Assembly: GCA_002104985.1 (NCBI GenBank)
Contig: MCGO01000006.1
Span: forward strand, 620,001 to 684,000
Direction of reading: 5' to 3'
Source: Rhizoclosmatium globosum
Taxonomy: Eukaryota > Chytridiomycota > Chytridiomycetes > Chytridiales > Chytriomycetaceae
Length of the DNA: 64,000 bases
Shown: in pieces, positions 47,460 through 58,139 of the stretch
Position numbering within the stretch: the stretch's first letter is position 1
Layout of the letters: each line of letters begins with the position of its first letter
Notes under the pieces: generated by a model
Database searches by the model: none
What the model saw: only the letters and a program-made list of their open reading frames with translations
What the model was told of the DNA's origin: nothing
Program-made: the position numbers and the translations under genes

Positions 47460-48640
47460 ATGATTCATCCCTTTGGCACAGCCGACCCAATAGGCGATGA
47501 CATTCGCAGCCTCTCATACTCGCTACTCGAAAACACAAACTTTGACGACCATTGGCTGGTGGAGCGATACACTGTGCTGTCTGAATTGGCCAGCCAACAT
47601 CCATCACCCCCGACTGCCACTGCCCCCGCCAACCCCTACCAGTCATCCATATACCTTTCGATGCCACAAGGCGATACACCGATACCCATTCTACCCCCTC
47701 TCACCAGTGATCAGCCTCAAAAACCTCATCCACACCATGAGCCCCTGCCTCCCCGCAAACGCAGGAAAGTCTCAGAACTGCGAAAGAAACCGACACTGAA
47801 TGACGAAGATCGAGCCACGCTGGACCATGCGACCATCAAGAAGCGGGAGAAGGCAATCAAAAAGAAGATACGGGAGGAAAACAAGAACCTGGTGTGTGTT
47901 GACTGCAATGCTACAAAGTCACCGTTTTGGAGGAAGTCGGCTGAAGGACTTCCGCTGTGTAATGCCTGTGGTGAGGGGGCGTTTTATTGGTACTCATGGT
48001 TTGATTACTCACTGAGATTGTAAAAAATAGGTATCTATTTCAAGAAACATCAAGCTCGACGAATGGGAAAAGCCACGGTACCGGCACCATCGTCAGTTCC
48101 TTCTTCTTCGTCAACCTCAGATGAGCCAACTGCAACAGCACAAGGCGAACCAGCCTTACAAATAAATCCCGACCTCCAACACCTGCCAACCCCCGCTTCC
48201 CTCCTTTCAAATCCCCTCACCCCCATACAAGCATCAGCTCCCACGTCATTACCTTCAATCATGATTCCCCAATCAACCCCTTTATTCCCCACCACTCTCA
48301 GGCCGGAGGCCCATCAATGCTTTTACAGTTCCTCCAACTCACTGAGCAATATTCACAACACCAGCAACTTGCCTTACGAGCGACAAAGCTATTGCAACGG
48401 CAAAGTCAAATCGAAAATTCAACTCGTTCACAATCTATTTCGAATCAAGGGTCCAGTGGCAGCTTTACGATTCCGCATCTTAATATTCCTTCAAATAATT
48501 CGTTCTTGGATCAGTTGTTATGGCCGACTGCGACAACAACCTCGACTTCGACGGATGGTCAAAACGGATCGTCATCATCTCAGAATGTTGATCATGACCA
48601 AGATGGGAACAATCAAAGTGTGAATCAGAATTGGATTTAG
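47460..48640 (+). CDS. Cluster GATA factor 3
   Basis: Starts MIHPFGTADPIGDDIRSL; Pro-rich region with a nuclear-localisation-like PPRKRRKV, basic segment KREKAIKKKIREENKNLVC into finger CVDCNATKSPFWRKSAEGLPLCNAC, an intron (phase 1 in the next Gly codon, about 47972-48031), then GIYFKKHQARRMGK. The tail is Ser/Pro/Gln-rich and ends SVNQNWI after a segment SFLDQLLW that resembles the aromatic motif. One frame break near 48312 is restored by a single G. Closest to gene 2, immediately upstream (shared PFW and YFKKH), consistent with tandem duplication. Confidence 0.83.
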
Positions 48641-48959
48641 ACAATTTTTACAGTTTTAATTAGAAGATTGAGTTGATTAAAAATTCGAAATCAACTGTGT
48701 TGACCAATAGGGTGCATATCTTATATCAGTGCTATCACAAGTTCCACAGGAAATTTTGAGAGTTTTCCTATTTATGACGTTGTGGGGCTCTGGTGAGTGA
48801 AGAAGCATTTACTAATTGATATCAGTCGGAACCGCCGAAAGCATTTCTAATAATTCTTAAAAAAATTCTGTTTGAGGAGACCCCCAAAGCTGATCCGGTG
48901 GCAGTTTTTTCTTAACGTGCGATTTTTGGAAGCCGCTTGAACAATTTTCGGCAAACACA
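48641..48959. other. Intergenic stretch, no gene seen
   Basis: About 320 bp, AT-rich, between cluster GATA genes 3 and 4. Presumed terminator of gene 3 and promoter of gene 4. Confidence 0.55.
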
Positions 48960-50272
48960 ATGGACCCCTTTCTCGCTTCCCCCTTCTTCCAGTGGCAAGG
49001 CAACGTAGTGCAGGCGCAAGGCCCCGATGGAGACAGTTCTCCGCAGCAGCTCAACACACAGGCGCCACAGCAAAATCACCCTATGCACATAAGTCTAAAT
49101 CACCCGCTGAACGGCTTAGCCCTTCTCACTGCATCACCATCTATGAATGCAGTGACTTCAATGTCTCAAGTGCAGTTTTGGAATCCTCCAGGAGTGGATC
49201 CGGTCCCGCAGGCTTTTGGGGACAACTCAACACAGCCTGTGCACCCAGCACAAATTCCTCAGTTTCCAAACAACTACTTTGAAATGCGACAGCCCATGTC
49301 ATCGGAGCAGCAGGAGCTTCTCTCAAGTGCTTCCAACATTAGTGAGAGTCCTGAAAGAACTCCTCCTACTCCAACACATCCTACTCATCCACCAAGCAAC
49401 CGTCAACGTCGCCGGCGACGCCACAATTTAGTCCCCCTCACACAAGAGGACTTGAGTAAGATGGACACGGCCGCTCGAAAGCGAGCCATTAAAGCCGAGA
49501 GAAAACGGATGCGGGAGCGAAACAGAGATTTGGTCTGCAACGAATGTGGATCAACCTCAACACCCTTATGGAGACGAAGTGCAATCGACCCGGATAGCAT
49601 GCTATGTAACGCTTGTGTGAGTCCTCTCCCCTCATTTACCCTCTTCGGCATTTTCCAGCTGTGGCTGTGTGATAACTAATTCGTTCCGATAGGGGTTACA
49701 CGAGAAAAACCACTTGAAAGCACAAGCAAGTGATAAGAAAACCTTACCCTTGAAAGTCAAAGAAAGTTCTCCACTGGTATCCCCATCAAAAGGCGATCCA
49801 AATGCAATGTACCCTACAAGCTCGCCCTTCACTCTGTTGCCCCTTTCCCAACAAGTCGAACACCACTCATCCAACCCCACGAGTTTCACCGATGGACAGC
49901 AGCAGTTGATCCAGCAAGGAGAACGCAAATACGACCAGATGTATGAGCCAGGACCAAGAAACAACTCGAATTCCTCGTCAAACGAAGTTGGTCTTTTACA
50001 CCCTGGTTTACTCTACCCCACAGACCTACCTTTCAATCCTCTCCAAATGCCTCAACAAATGTCTCAGCAACAAATGTCTCAACAAATGCCCTCCAACAAA
50101 ACGAACAACCAACCGGCAGTATTCGTTGATCGAACGACAACGATTAATGCAGCAACGTCGATTAATGGCTCAACAACAGCAACAGTTTCAACAGGCGGAC
50201 CAATGCGGAAGCGGCTCTATTTATGAGGACTACCTTTGGAGTGGGATTATGAACACCGGAACTCGTCAGTAA
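48960..50272 (+). CDS. Cluster GATA factor 4
   Basis: Starts MDPFLASPFFQWQGN; Gln/Asn/Pro-rich region, a basic stretch SNRQRRRRRHNL, then KRAIKAERKRMRERNRDLVC into finger CNECGSTSTPLWRRSAIDPDSMLCNAC, an intron directly after the last Cys (49616-49693), and GLHEKNHLKAQ. The residues after the finger differ from the usual GLYxK pattern (GLHEK). A frame break around 50100 separates the Gln/Met-rich tail from its most natural ending, IYEDYLWSGIMNTGTRQ at 50272; the alternative ending is 50226. The exon before the intron reads cleanly from start to finger. Confidence 0.83.
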
Positions 50273-50384
50273 AACTGTAGAGAGTAAAAATACAAGAAAA
50301 AAAAACAAAAGAAAGATGGAAGAATATTCCAATATGTTGTCGTTGAGTAAATAAATCTGATTGTATACAATAATGTAGGGGGCC

Positions 50385-50775
50385 AGATTACTGTACATAC
50401 TGGTGGAGTTTGGAAAGTACGTGTGGGATTTTTAATTGCCGGGACTCTGTTCCTGCTCCTCTCCTACATAGCGATCCGCAAAGATGGCTGGAAGATTAAA
50501 CCTTTGCTGCCATCTCTGGGTGACAACCCTGTTCAATGGTTGAAAATTGAAACACTCACCAGTTATGGTTCAGCTCAAAAAGTGAAGGAATAGCATGGAA
50601 GCAATCACCTCAAGATACGGGAATTCAGTTGCGAATTGACAAGGACGTGCTTGCTGTGAATGACGCTGAGAGCAATTCGGTCTTAACCGGTGTTGCGGTA
50701 GCGAATGAAAGATTTTGGCCAACTTTGCCGAGAATAATACTCGCATTGTGAAAGGTGATCCGACTTTTGTTTTAC
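50385..50775 (+). pseudogene. Remnant of a duplicated glycosyltransferase gene
   Basis: Pieces match the downstream gene. 50630-50690 (ACGGGAATTCAGTTGCGAATT region, then AATGACGCTGAG) parallels 51085-51150. 50700-50765 (GAAAGATTTTGGCCAACTTTGCCG, then AATACTCGCATTGTG) parallels the C-terminal end of the intact copy at 51960-52015. Thus N-terminal-like and C-terminal-like sequences are adjacent, with the catalytic middle missing. A third partial copy of the N-terminal part lies at about 51030-51180. No open frame spans the unit. Confidence 0.6.
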
Positions 50776-51156
50776 ACTATCGGAACAGTGACAGTTTTTG
50801 CTTCAATTGTTGTGGCTTGTTGCGTTTTTGGACTGGGCGACAATGGCCATTGTTGTTCATTAAAAACATTGTACGTATGCAAGTTCATCTGCGCTTCTTT
50901 CCTCTTGCTGGTTGTCTATTGATTCTACTCTCTTTCTTGTCATTACATACTGCTATTCACCACATCAAGGGTAACCCAGTCACCATTCAGACATGTTCAA
51001 CGGTTGTCATACACTCGATCTCAACACAACTATGTTTCAGCTCCAAGAGCGAGGAAGTGGCACTAAAGCGATCAATTGGAGATAAGGGAATCCAGATACG
51101 AGTTGACAAAGACAGGCTTGCTGTAAATGACGATAAACGCAATTTGGTTATAACTG

Positions 51157-52041
51157 GTGTCGCAGGAGAGATCCGTCATTGTAAGGGCATCTACTTATGG
51201 CGCCTTCCTCCTACTTACACTATTCATCGTAGTTCATGCCGTCAATCGCTTAGTGTGGAGTTTGAGAGATACTGGAAGCCAAGCTGAAGTCGCCATTTTC
51301 CATCCGGATTCCGACAACTTTGATCCCAACTTGTACGAAAAGCGATTCGGCGGTGTATTCACCGTTCCATACAAAAAATCCGATCGACAATTCGAGTTGG
51401 AGCGGTTCCTCCACTTTGCAGATTGGATGGACGTAACGCACACAGTACGATAACGTTTTCCTGGTTGATACCGATGTCGCTTTTATCACGAACCCGTTTG
51501 ATAACCTTCCGTTCCTTCTGTTGACGCGCCAGCGTTGGTATTGAATGCGGAAATCTCCCGCATCAAGATTGGGGACTGTCGATTTCACCGACAGTGGATT
51601 GGTTGCTTATACGGTGGAGAAGATCAGCTTCCAAAGTCCATGATGGAGTCTAACCGAATTTGTGCTGGTGCATCGTATGGGAATGTGGCTGGAATGAAAA
51701 AGTACTTTCGACTTCTGGCAGACAAGATCAAGGAGACAGGATGTAACGATCAAGGAATTCACAACTGGTTATATTATACGGGTGTGTTCGAGAAGGAGGG
51801 GATCAAAGTCAGAGTTGATCAATATGAGGATGCTATTGTTGGAAACATGGCAACGGTTCCGGAAGTGACTCTCAATGCAAAAGGACAGGTATTGAATGGC
51901 AAGGGCCAGCCATACACGGTGTTGCATGCATTCAAGTGGGGAAATCATTGCCCAAGATATATGAAGGATTTTGGCCCAACCTTGGCAAATGATACTCGCA
52001 TTGTGGAAGTTGATCCACGTCCTTTATCGATATTTAATTGA
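51157..52041 (+). CDS. Type II membrane glycosyltransferase (GT-A fold)
   Basis: Short cytosolic N-terminus (MSQERSVIVRAS), a single membrane anchor (TYGAFLLLTLFIVVHAVNRLV), then a luminal catalytic domain: FGGVFTVPYKKSDRQFELERFLHFADWMD, NVFLVDTDVAFITNPFDNLPF with the DxD metal/nucleotide-sugar motif (DTD), NRICAGASYGNVAGMKKYFRLLADKIKETGCNDQGIHNWLYY, and YTVLHAFKWG. This pattern fits Golgi nucleotide-sugar transferases; the CAZy family and the sugar are not identified. Frame breaks near 51440 and 51525 separate three blocks in different frames. It sits within the GATA cluster and has one or two partial copies upstream. Confidence 0.7.
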
Positions 52042-52518
52042 TTATTATTTCATTTTCTTTTTCATTTCTTGGATATGGTCAATAAATCGAAGCAAACCAA
52101 TTTGTTGTGTATCACTACGTTAACGCACGCTTATTTTCCTATCTTAACAGCTTGTATTGTGAAGGGCTTTTTAGAGACAGGCTTAAATCGCCAACCACTC
52201 TGAAGCTTTTGGAAACTTGTCAAGGCCAGAAATAGTTGAAGTTGAGGAGGGTTTTGGGTATTGGGATCAAAAACCTTTCTGTAAATGTGGCTCTGCTGCG
52301 CAGAGCTTACACTGAATTCGACGGGACAAGCTCATCAATATGGGTCAAGCATATTCATGCACACAAGCACAGAAACCCTATTTTGCTGTATATGCTGGGC
52401 CATGAAGTAGTTATTTCTTGCTTTTCTCCAGTCTCCCGGTGGCGATTGTTTCATTCCGATGGAGATTGCACTTTTGGTTGGAGATGAATTTCACGAATTC
52501 TCCCCAAAAAACGCAACC
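52042..52518. other. Intergenic stretch, no gene seen
   Basis: About 475 bp between the glycosyltransferase and cluster GATA gene 5. One short frame (52236-52487) shows no family features. Confidence 0.5.
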
Positions 52519-53763
52519 ATGAACGCCCACGTCACCGTAGCCAATCAATTCTCGCGCAAGAGTCCGCTTGAAGGCAGCGATCAGTTCCTATCTACACTAA
52601 TTGGCACTGCGGACAGTTTCAGTGACTACTTTGCAATGGAAGCCAAAGAAGCGGCATCCAGTCCCGCCTCTGAGGCGAGCACCGGGTCCGGCAGCGAGTC
52701 ACTGTTCAACGCTGACGAAGCCGTATCAAGCACGTCATCATCATTCAGCCCAAAGACGATCCCTTTGGCAGCTTTGTCATTCCAAACGATTCGCCATCCA
52801 ACCCAGTCTTCACGTTTCCTGTGGCGCCAGTCCATTCGGTCCAGGGCGACTTTGAGCTCGGTCCACGAATGGTCATGAGCTCTGCCAAGGCCGTTCGCAT
52901 CATCTCTGGTCCTTCAGTACCCGAACCCTCGTCGTTGGCACCAAATGAAGCTCAAGGCATTTCCACTGTCAAGATGCCCGCCCGTCGTCGATCCCGGCCA
53001 GACTCCGCAAAATCTTCAAAGTCTATTTCAAAGCTTCTTGCTTCAATGGAGGAAGTCGGGGAGGGTAAACTACTGCCAAAGGCTGCCCAAAAGAAGCTGC
53101 GGGCCATGATGCGTAACCTGATCTGTACCTCCTGTGGAACAAATAGTACTCCATTGTGGCGAAAGGACAATGCTGGAAACCACCTCTGCAATGCATGCGT
53201 GAGTAAATGACGTCCTTCCCTCTGTAAAATCACAGCCACCTGTGAAGCACCACCTTTGCCATCTCCATTTCGTCTGAAGCACCCCAGCCACAACCCTAAA
53301 TAATGTTCTAACAGCATTCCTTAAATTTCTATAGGGACTCTACTTTATTAAATACCAAACCACAAAACCGCCAGCGGTTGCATCGAATAATACCCCAAAA
53401 CCATCGAAAGGATGGACGATCCAATCTCACTTGGCCAGCTTTCCATCAAAGTCATCACAACAATCTTCCGGCCTTACGAATCAAGTCCCAGTAGACAGCT
53501 TTATGAGTATTCCAGCAGCTGAACCACTTCCTGTGGTCAATGCCACCAATGTCCAAGCTGCAACAGAGACACAAATCAAACACGAGTTTATGACATCGTT
53601 GCTTTACTCTGCCGAACAAGGATTTGTCGCTTCTACAAATAACCCTGTTCCCATGTCCTCCTCTTCTTCTTCGTCTTCTGCATCTTGGGCCATATCCGGA
53701 GGAGACCAAGGAATTCTTGAGGACTATTGTTGGACAGAAATGATGAAAGACGATGAGGAGTGA
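52519..53763 (+). CDS. Cluster GATA factor 5
   Basis: Starts MNAHVTVANQFSRKS (an upstream in-frame ATG at 52459 is possible). Ser/Ala-rich region, then (in another frame after a break near 52755, one missing G) DDPFGSFVIPNDSPSNPVF, a basic stretch ARRRSRPDSAKSS, KAAQKKLRAMMRNLIC into finger CTSCGTNSTPLWRKDNAGNHLCNAC, an intron directly after the last Cys (about 53200-53334), GLYFIKYQTTKPPAV, and a Ser-rich tail ending GILEDYCWTEMMKDDEE. The tail motif EDYCW matches EDYLW of gene 4. Confidence 0.84.
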
Positions 53764-53955
53764 ATGTTTCACATTCTTCCGTTTCAGTCAAATCTTCAAG
53801 TCATACTTTCTTGTTCTCGCTGCTTTCTGTCCCAATCCTTTCGTTTCTTGGTCGCCATGGGTAGGACCATTATGTTTATAGAAAAAGTAAATAAATCTCA
53901 AATTGTTCTGTTGTACATTTCTGTCCTTATTGTTTTTGTTTCTTGCAAGATTGTT

Positions 53956-54857
53956 ATGACCAAAGCCAAGAAAGTGTACACTGTCTCCCCCATTCCCGGC
54001 CGAGGAATGGCACTCATTGCCACAACAGCCATTCCAGTCGGAAAGCGGATCATCGGCGAGAAACCTGTCGTGAGTCTAACTGACGGCGAGAAGATCGCAG
54101 ACAAGGCCCACCTCTTCACAAACTGCGCCATGTCACTCGCAAATTCATACCCCGATCACCCAGATGTCGTAGGAATCTTCTACACAAACTGCATCGGCCG
54201 TCCAGGGTCCGACCGTATCTCAGACCTCTGCGTCAGAATAAGTCGTGCAAACCACTCCTGCCGCCCATCCGCAATGTATTCCTGGAACGATTCACTCCAA
54301 AAAGAAGTCCTGTACGCTGTGAGACCCATTTGGGAAGGCGACGAAATCACTGTCGAGTACAATGCACATACGGATGATTTCGATGCCGACAGGCAACATT
54401 TGTTCGATACATGGGGGTTTCAATGTGACTGTCGAATGTGTATGGAAGCTACACCGTCATATAAAGAAATGTACAATCGGTATCCAAGTGTCATCGAAGA
54501 TATTCTTGGTTCATGACGGATGTGAAGAAGGCTTTTAAGAGCTGTTTGGAAGCGATTTCTATGCACGAGAAGCTTGAGTTTGGACTGTATAGACTTGGGA
54601 CGCGGATGTACGAGCTGTTTCAGTTGTATGCTTCGGTGAAAGACGTTGAAAATGCTAAACTTGCGATTGAATGTATGATTAGGATACATGTGTTGCAATT
54701 TGGTGTGAATCCTTCAATCCAAAATCGGTATAAGGCGTTTGCGGCGGACCCCAGCTCACATTCGGTGTTTGGATTATGTGAAGCACAAGGAGTTGTTCTT
54801 GCATCGATATCACAAGAGTATTGTGATGGTGTAGTCGCAAATTGCAGTGCAGCTTGA
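53956..54857 (+). CDS. SET-domain protein (SMYD/SET5-like lysine methyltransferase)
   Basis: Starts MTKAKKVYTVSPIPGRGMAL (an upstream in-frame stretch looks like leader sequence). SET landmarks: GRGMALIATTAIPVGKRIIGEKP, CVRISRANHSCRPSAMYSWN (the NHSC motif with SAM-binding Asn-His), EGDEITVEYN (catalytic Tyr), and a post-SET Cys cluster WGFQCDCRMC. A helical C-terminal region (MTDVKKAFKSCLEAIS...LYRLGTRMYELFQLY) follows after a break near 54509, restored by one G. No MYND zinc finger is seen between the split SET parts, so it resembles small fungal SET proteins. It lies between cluster GATA genes 5 and 6. The substrate is unknown. Confidence 0.8.
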
Positions 54858-55253
54858 GGTTGTTTCAGATGTCACAAATATTAGTAATACAGTTCAACAA
54901 ATGTCAACTTTTCTACCCATTTTTTCAGATGCAATAGAAGTACGTAAAACGAGTAAGTTTCTGAGCTTATCGGTCTTTCTTCAGTCAAGCCTCACGGCGC
55001 ACGCGTGCTACGGAAGAAAGATAACGGAATGACATAATTCCGAAACGAAAATTTTAAGGCCGAACAAAGGCCCGACCCTTCAATGTTGAAAAGAGAGAGA
55101 CTTCATTCTCTTGAAGCTTGAGACCAATCTTTGTTGTGGGGGTCTTCAGGTGATGGACCCCGAAGATGGCCCTTTCCTAAAAAATGGCGCAATGCACTTC
55201 CAAAGTTCCAAAAAATTCCGTTTCAGTGTCTTCAACTCTTCAGCGAAAAGCAA
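54858..55253. other. Intergenic stretch before cluster GATA gene 6
   Basis: About 395 bp. A frame starting MDPEDGPFLKNG at 55153 could be an alternative N-terminus for gene 6 (it would need one frame correction). Nothing else recognised. Confidence 0.45.
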
Positions 55254-56414
55254 ATGTCTTCCTCCACAGCCCCCGACGAGCAGGGTTCGGAGCAACAAGC
55301 ACAACTCATCATGTATCCATCCACACATCCAGTGGTATATCGCAGCAGTCATCCATACTTCTACCCACAACATCCTCAACCGTCTGAAGGGTTCCCGACT
55401 CATGGCGTAACCATGTACCAGGCTGCTAGCTCAAGCCCCTTTCTCTTCCAAGCTCAAGGATACCCAATATACACGCCACACTCCAACCACTTCTACCAAC
55501 AATTCACCATTCCATCGCGTTGCATCCCTGCCCTAGAAGCCTCACACTCTTCTGATTCTCAAGCCACCACACAACAACTCGCAATCACAACCAGCCACTC
55601 AACTAAGTCCACCACTCCTCACCACCACCACCACCATCACCAAAAGAGTCACCTCCGCCACAACCGAAACCAAAGTCAAAGCGTCGCACCACGAAACGAC
55701 AAACCCTCTCCAACGACGCTCTCGAAAAACGCCAACGAGAACGAGACCGCAAAAAGCGACGAGAACAAGAACGCGGTTTAACGTGTTTCCATTGCGGGAC
55801 AGGTACAACTCCACTCTGGCGACGGACAGAGGACCGCGCGAATATCGTTTGTAACGCTTGTGGAATCTATTGGAAGCAATTTAAGCGGTATCGGCCTTTG
55901 CGACAAGCTATGAAGGATAATGAGGTGATACCGGCGTGTTGATGAAGCGAAGAAGGATGTTAGTGTCCTTAAATCAGGGGACTCTACCACCCTTGATGTC
56001 CAAAATTCTTGCGTCTCGCAATTACACCCCGCATCGCTATCTTCTACGTCTTCGTCTTCTTTAGGGGCAATGGAGGAGCAATCTCGGTTTTATGATGTCC
56101 AGAATGTGTTGGGAACACCTGTCCTGACGAATTCTGTGTTTTAGGTTTGGGTAATGAGCAATTACAGCAACAGCATCATTACTGTTTGATCCACTAATGA
56201 ATACGAACGAGCCATCGTCAGACTTATTACGATGGCGACATATTCAGCTACAGAGACAGGCGGGATTAATTGCTGTGTCTCCTTTAGGGAAGATAAGCTC
56301 ACTTCTGTGGAGGCCTCCAGTGACCCATGCGTCGCTCCTGTTTCAAATGTCTTTCAAGAGTATTTGTTTTCAGGGATATTGACAAACTCGCTATACAATC
56401 AGCAACAACAATAA
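55254..56414 (+). CDS. Cluster GATA factor 6
   Basis: Starts MSSSTAPDEQGSEQQ; Tyr/Pro/His-rich region with a His run (TPHHHHHHHQK), then after a frame break near 55640 a strongly basic segment KSKRRTTKRQT...EKRQRERDRKKRREQERGLTC into finger CFHCGTGTTPLWRRTEDRANIVCNAC and GIYWKQFKRYRP, with no intron in the finger. The tail passes through two or more frames (VDEAKKDVSVLKSGDST, then a stop at 56144). A further frame ends NVFQEYLFSGILTNSLYNQQQQ at 56414, which resembles the aromatic C-terminal motif of genes 4 and 5. The end could be 56144 instead. Confidence 0.8.
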
Positions 56415-56593
56415 ATTAATTTTAATAATATAGACAACGAGTGATGTTTTCAAGGTTCTCTTACGTTTTGTTTCAGATGTAGAAGTGAATCTCCGTTGCG
56501 GAAAGCCTTTAAATGATAATACTCACACAAGTTACATTTTATATTCAAGGACATGTGAAACAGATCCAGAAACGTCTGCTTTCGATTTGGGAA

Positions 56594-57888
56594 TGCCTCA
56601 AAAAATTGGCACTCCTCCGTTATCTCCACATCTCCCTGCTCCTTTCTCTCACTTCAAGAAACAGTTTCCTCCAGCCACCACTGCCACATTGCAAAATGTT
56701 CGACCCGCCAGCGTCAGACCCATGATAAGGAATTCGCCGATCAATCCACACCGGTCCTTTGTTTTCCCCATTGGTGCAAGGCCAACCATTGGGACAAGTA
56801 CAACAATCTATGTATCAGCCGTTTCCTTTCTTTTCCAGTCTCCCGATGATTCCATCACAGCAGCAGCACAAACTATTCCAGCAAGAACCATCAGATCAAC
56901 GACTTGCAATCCTTGTTCCCATCGCTACTCGAAAGCACCCAACCCATCTCCATGAGCATCTTCAACTCCAATTCAGCTGATGCACCGCCACAACATCCGT
57001 TACTTACGAGGCCAACCGGTTTTCAATCCCTCGGTTCTCTGCAGAAATGATGAGTGTACCAACACAACCGTTTCCAACTCAATCTCCAAACGGCAATATC
57101 TGTACTGCTCCAGCGGCACTCTCGTCGCTGACCGATTTTCAGCTTGGAGCCTTCAATACAGACTTGATTGACACCACTCCGCATCCAACGGCCATGTCAT
57201 TTCTCCAATATATCCAATCATTTACAGACTCAACAACTTGAGCATTCAGTAGTCTTGCAGGAATCTTCACAGCAGCCCTCACGTCAACAGAGCCGATCTC
57301 TCCAGCCTCGTTACCAACGGATCCAACCAATACGAATCAAACTGGACCTATACAGCCTAAACCTGCAAAGAAACGAAGCGCACCAAACACCATTCCTCTA
57401 CACAAACACTCCCACCAACACTCCTTTAACTCGTTCTGAAAGGAAAAAGTATCGAGAATATACCCGAGGAATCGAGTCAGGAATATCATGCATAATTGCA
57501 AGGAGACAACGACACCGATATGGAGGCGGGCACCAGAAGGGTTTACTGGGATGTTGTGTAATCGGTGTGGACTTTATTGGAAGCACAATGGAGTCATGAG
57601 GCCGGAAGGAGAGAAGAGAGGCCTAAACCTGGAAGTAAACGGAAGCATGCATTCGCGTCTGACAAGAAAAGTGGAATCGGAGGCATGGAAAGAAAAAGTA
57701 TGGATACTGTAAAAAGCCAGGATGATAAATTGGATGGTTCAACAAAAGTGGATGAGAAAGAGTTTCAGCCAAAGAAGCGATGGAACAGCATTCATGATGT
57801 CATGGGACAAGGCTCTATGAATCAGACGGAAGGAGTTGACGGGTTCGGAGTATTTGAGGAACGAAAACGCAATATTATGTACGAATGA
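56594..57888 (+). CDS. Cluster GATA factor 7
   Basis: Approximate start [14 protein letters not shown]. Long Pro/Gln/Ser-rich N-terminal half in shifting frames, including [19 protein letters not shown], then [15 protein letters not shown] leading to the finger. The first Cys pair is split by a frame break at 57490: one missing C gives [27 protein letters not shown], then [12 protein letters not shown], with no intron. A basic tail [17 protein letters not shown] follows after another break near 57605, ending at 57888. It is most like gene 6 (YWK after the finger, intronless finger), so the two are probably a tandem pair. CNRC replaces the usual CNAC. Confidence 0.78.
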
Positions 57889-58139
57889 CTAGACGCAATA
57901 AAAGGGCACTAATTATGAGGGCTGTACATGAAACAGGGTGGCATCATGTTTCACGCCATTTTTCCTTTTTTGGAAGCACGCACGCACAGGAAAAAACCAA
58001 TTTCATCTTTTCATCACCCCAACATCTCCAGGAGCAGCATCTCCGTCCATTCACATCTTCCCATCTCTCTGCCACCATCGCCCCTAGTCTATCTCCTCCC
58101 CATTAGTGATCTCCTGTGACTGATCCGCGCTCAGTGCCA

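Noticed and set aside
55612..55640. CAC trinucleotide run as a microsatellite of interest
   Set aside because: It encodes a short His run in GATA gene 6; too short to be notable alone.
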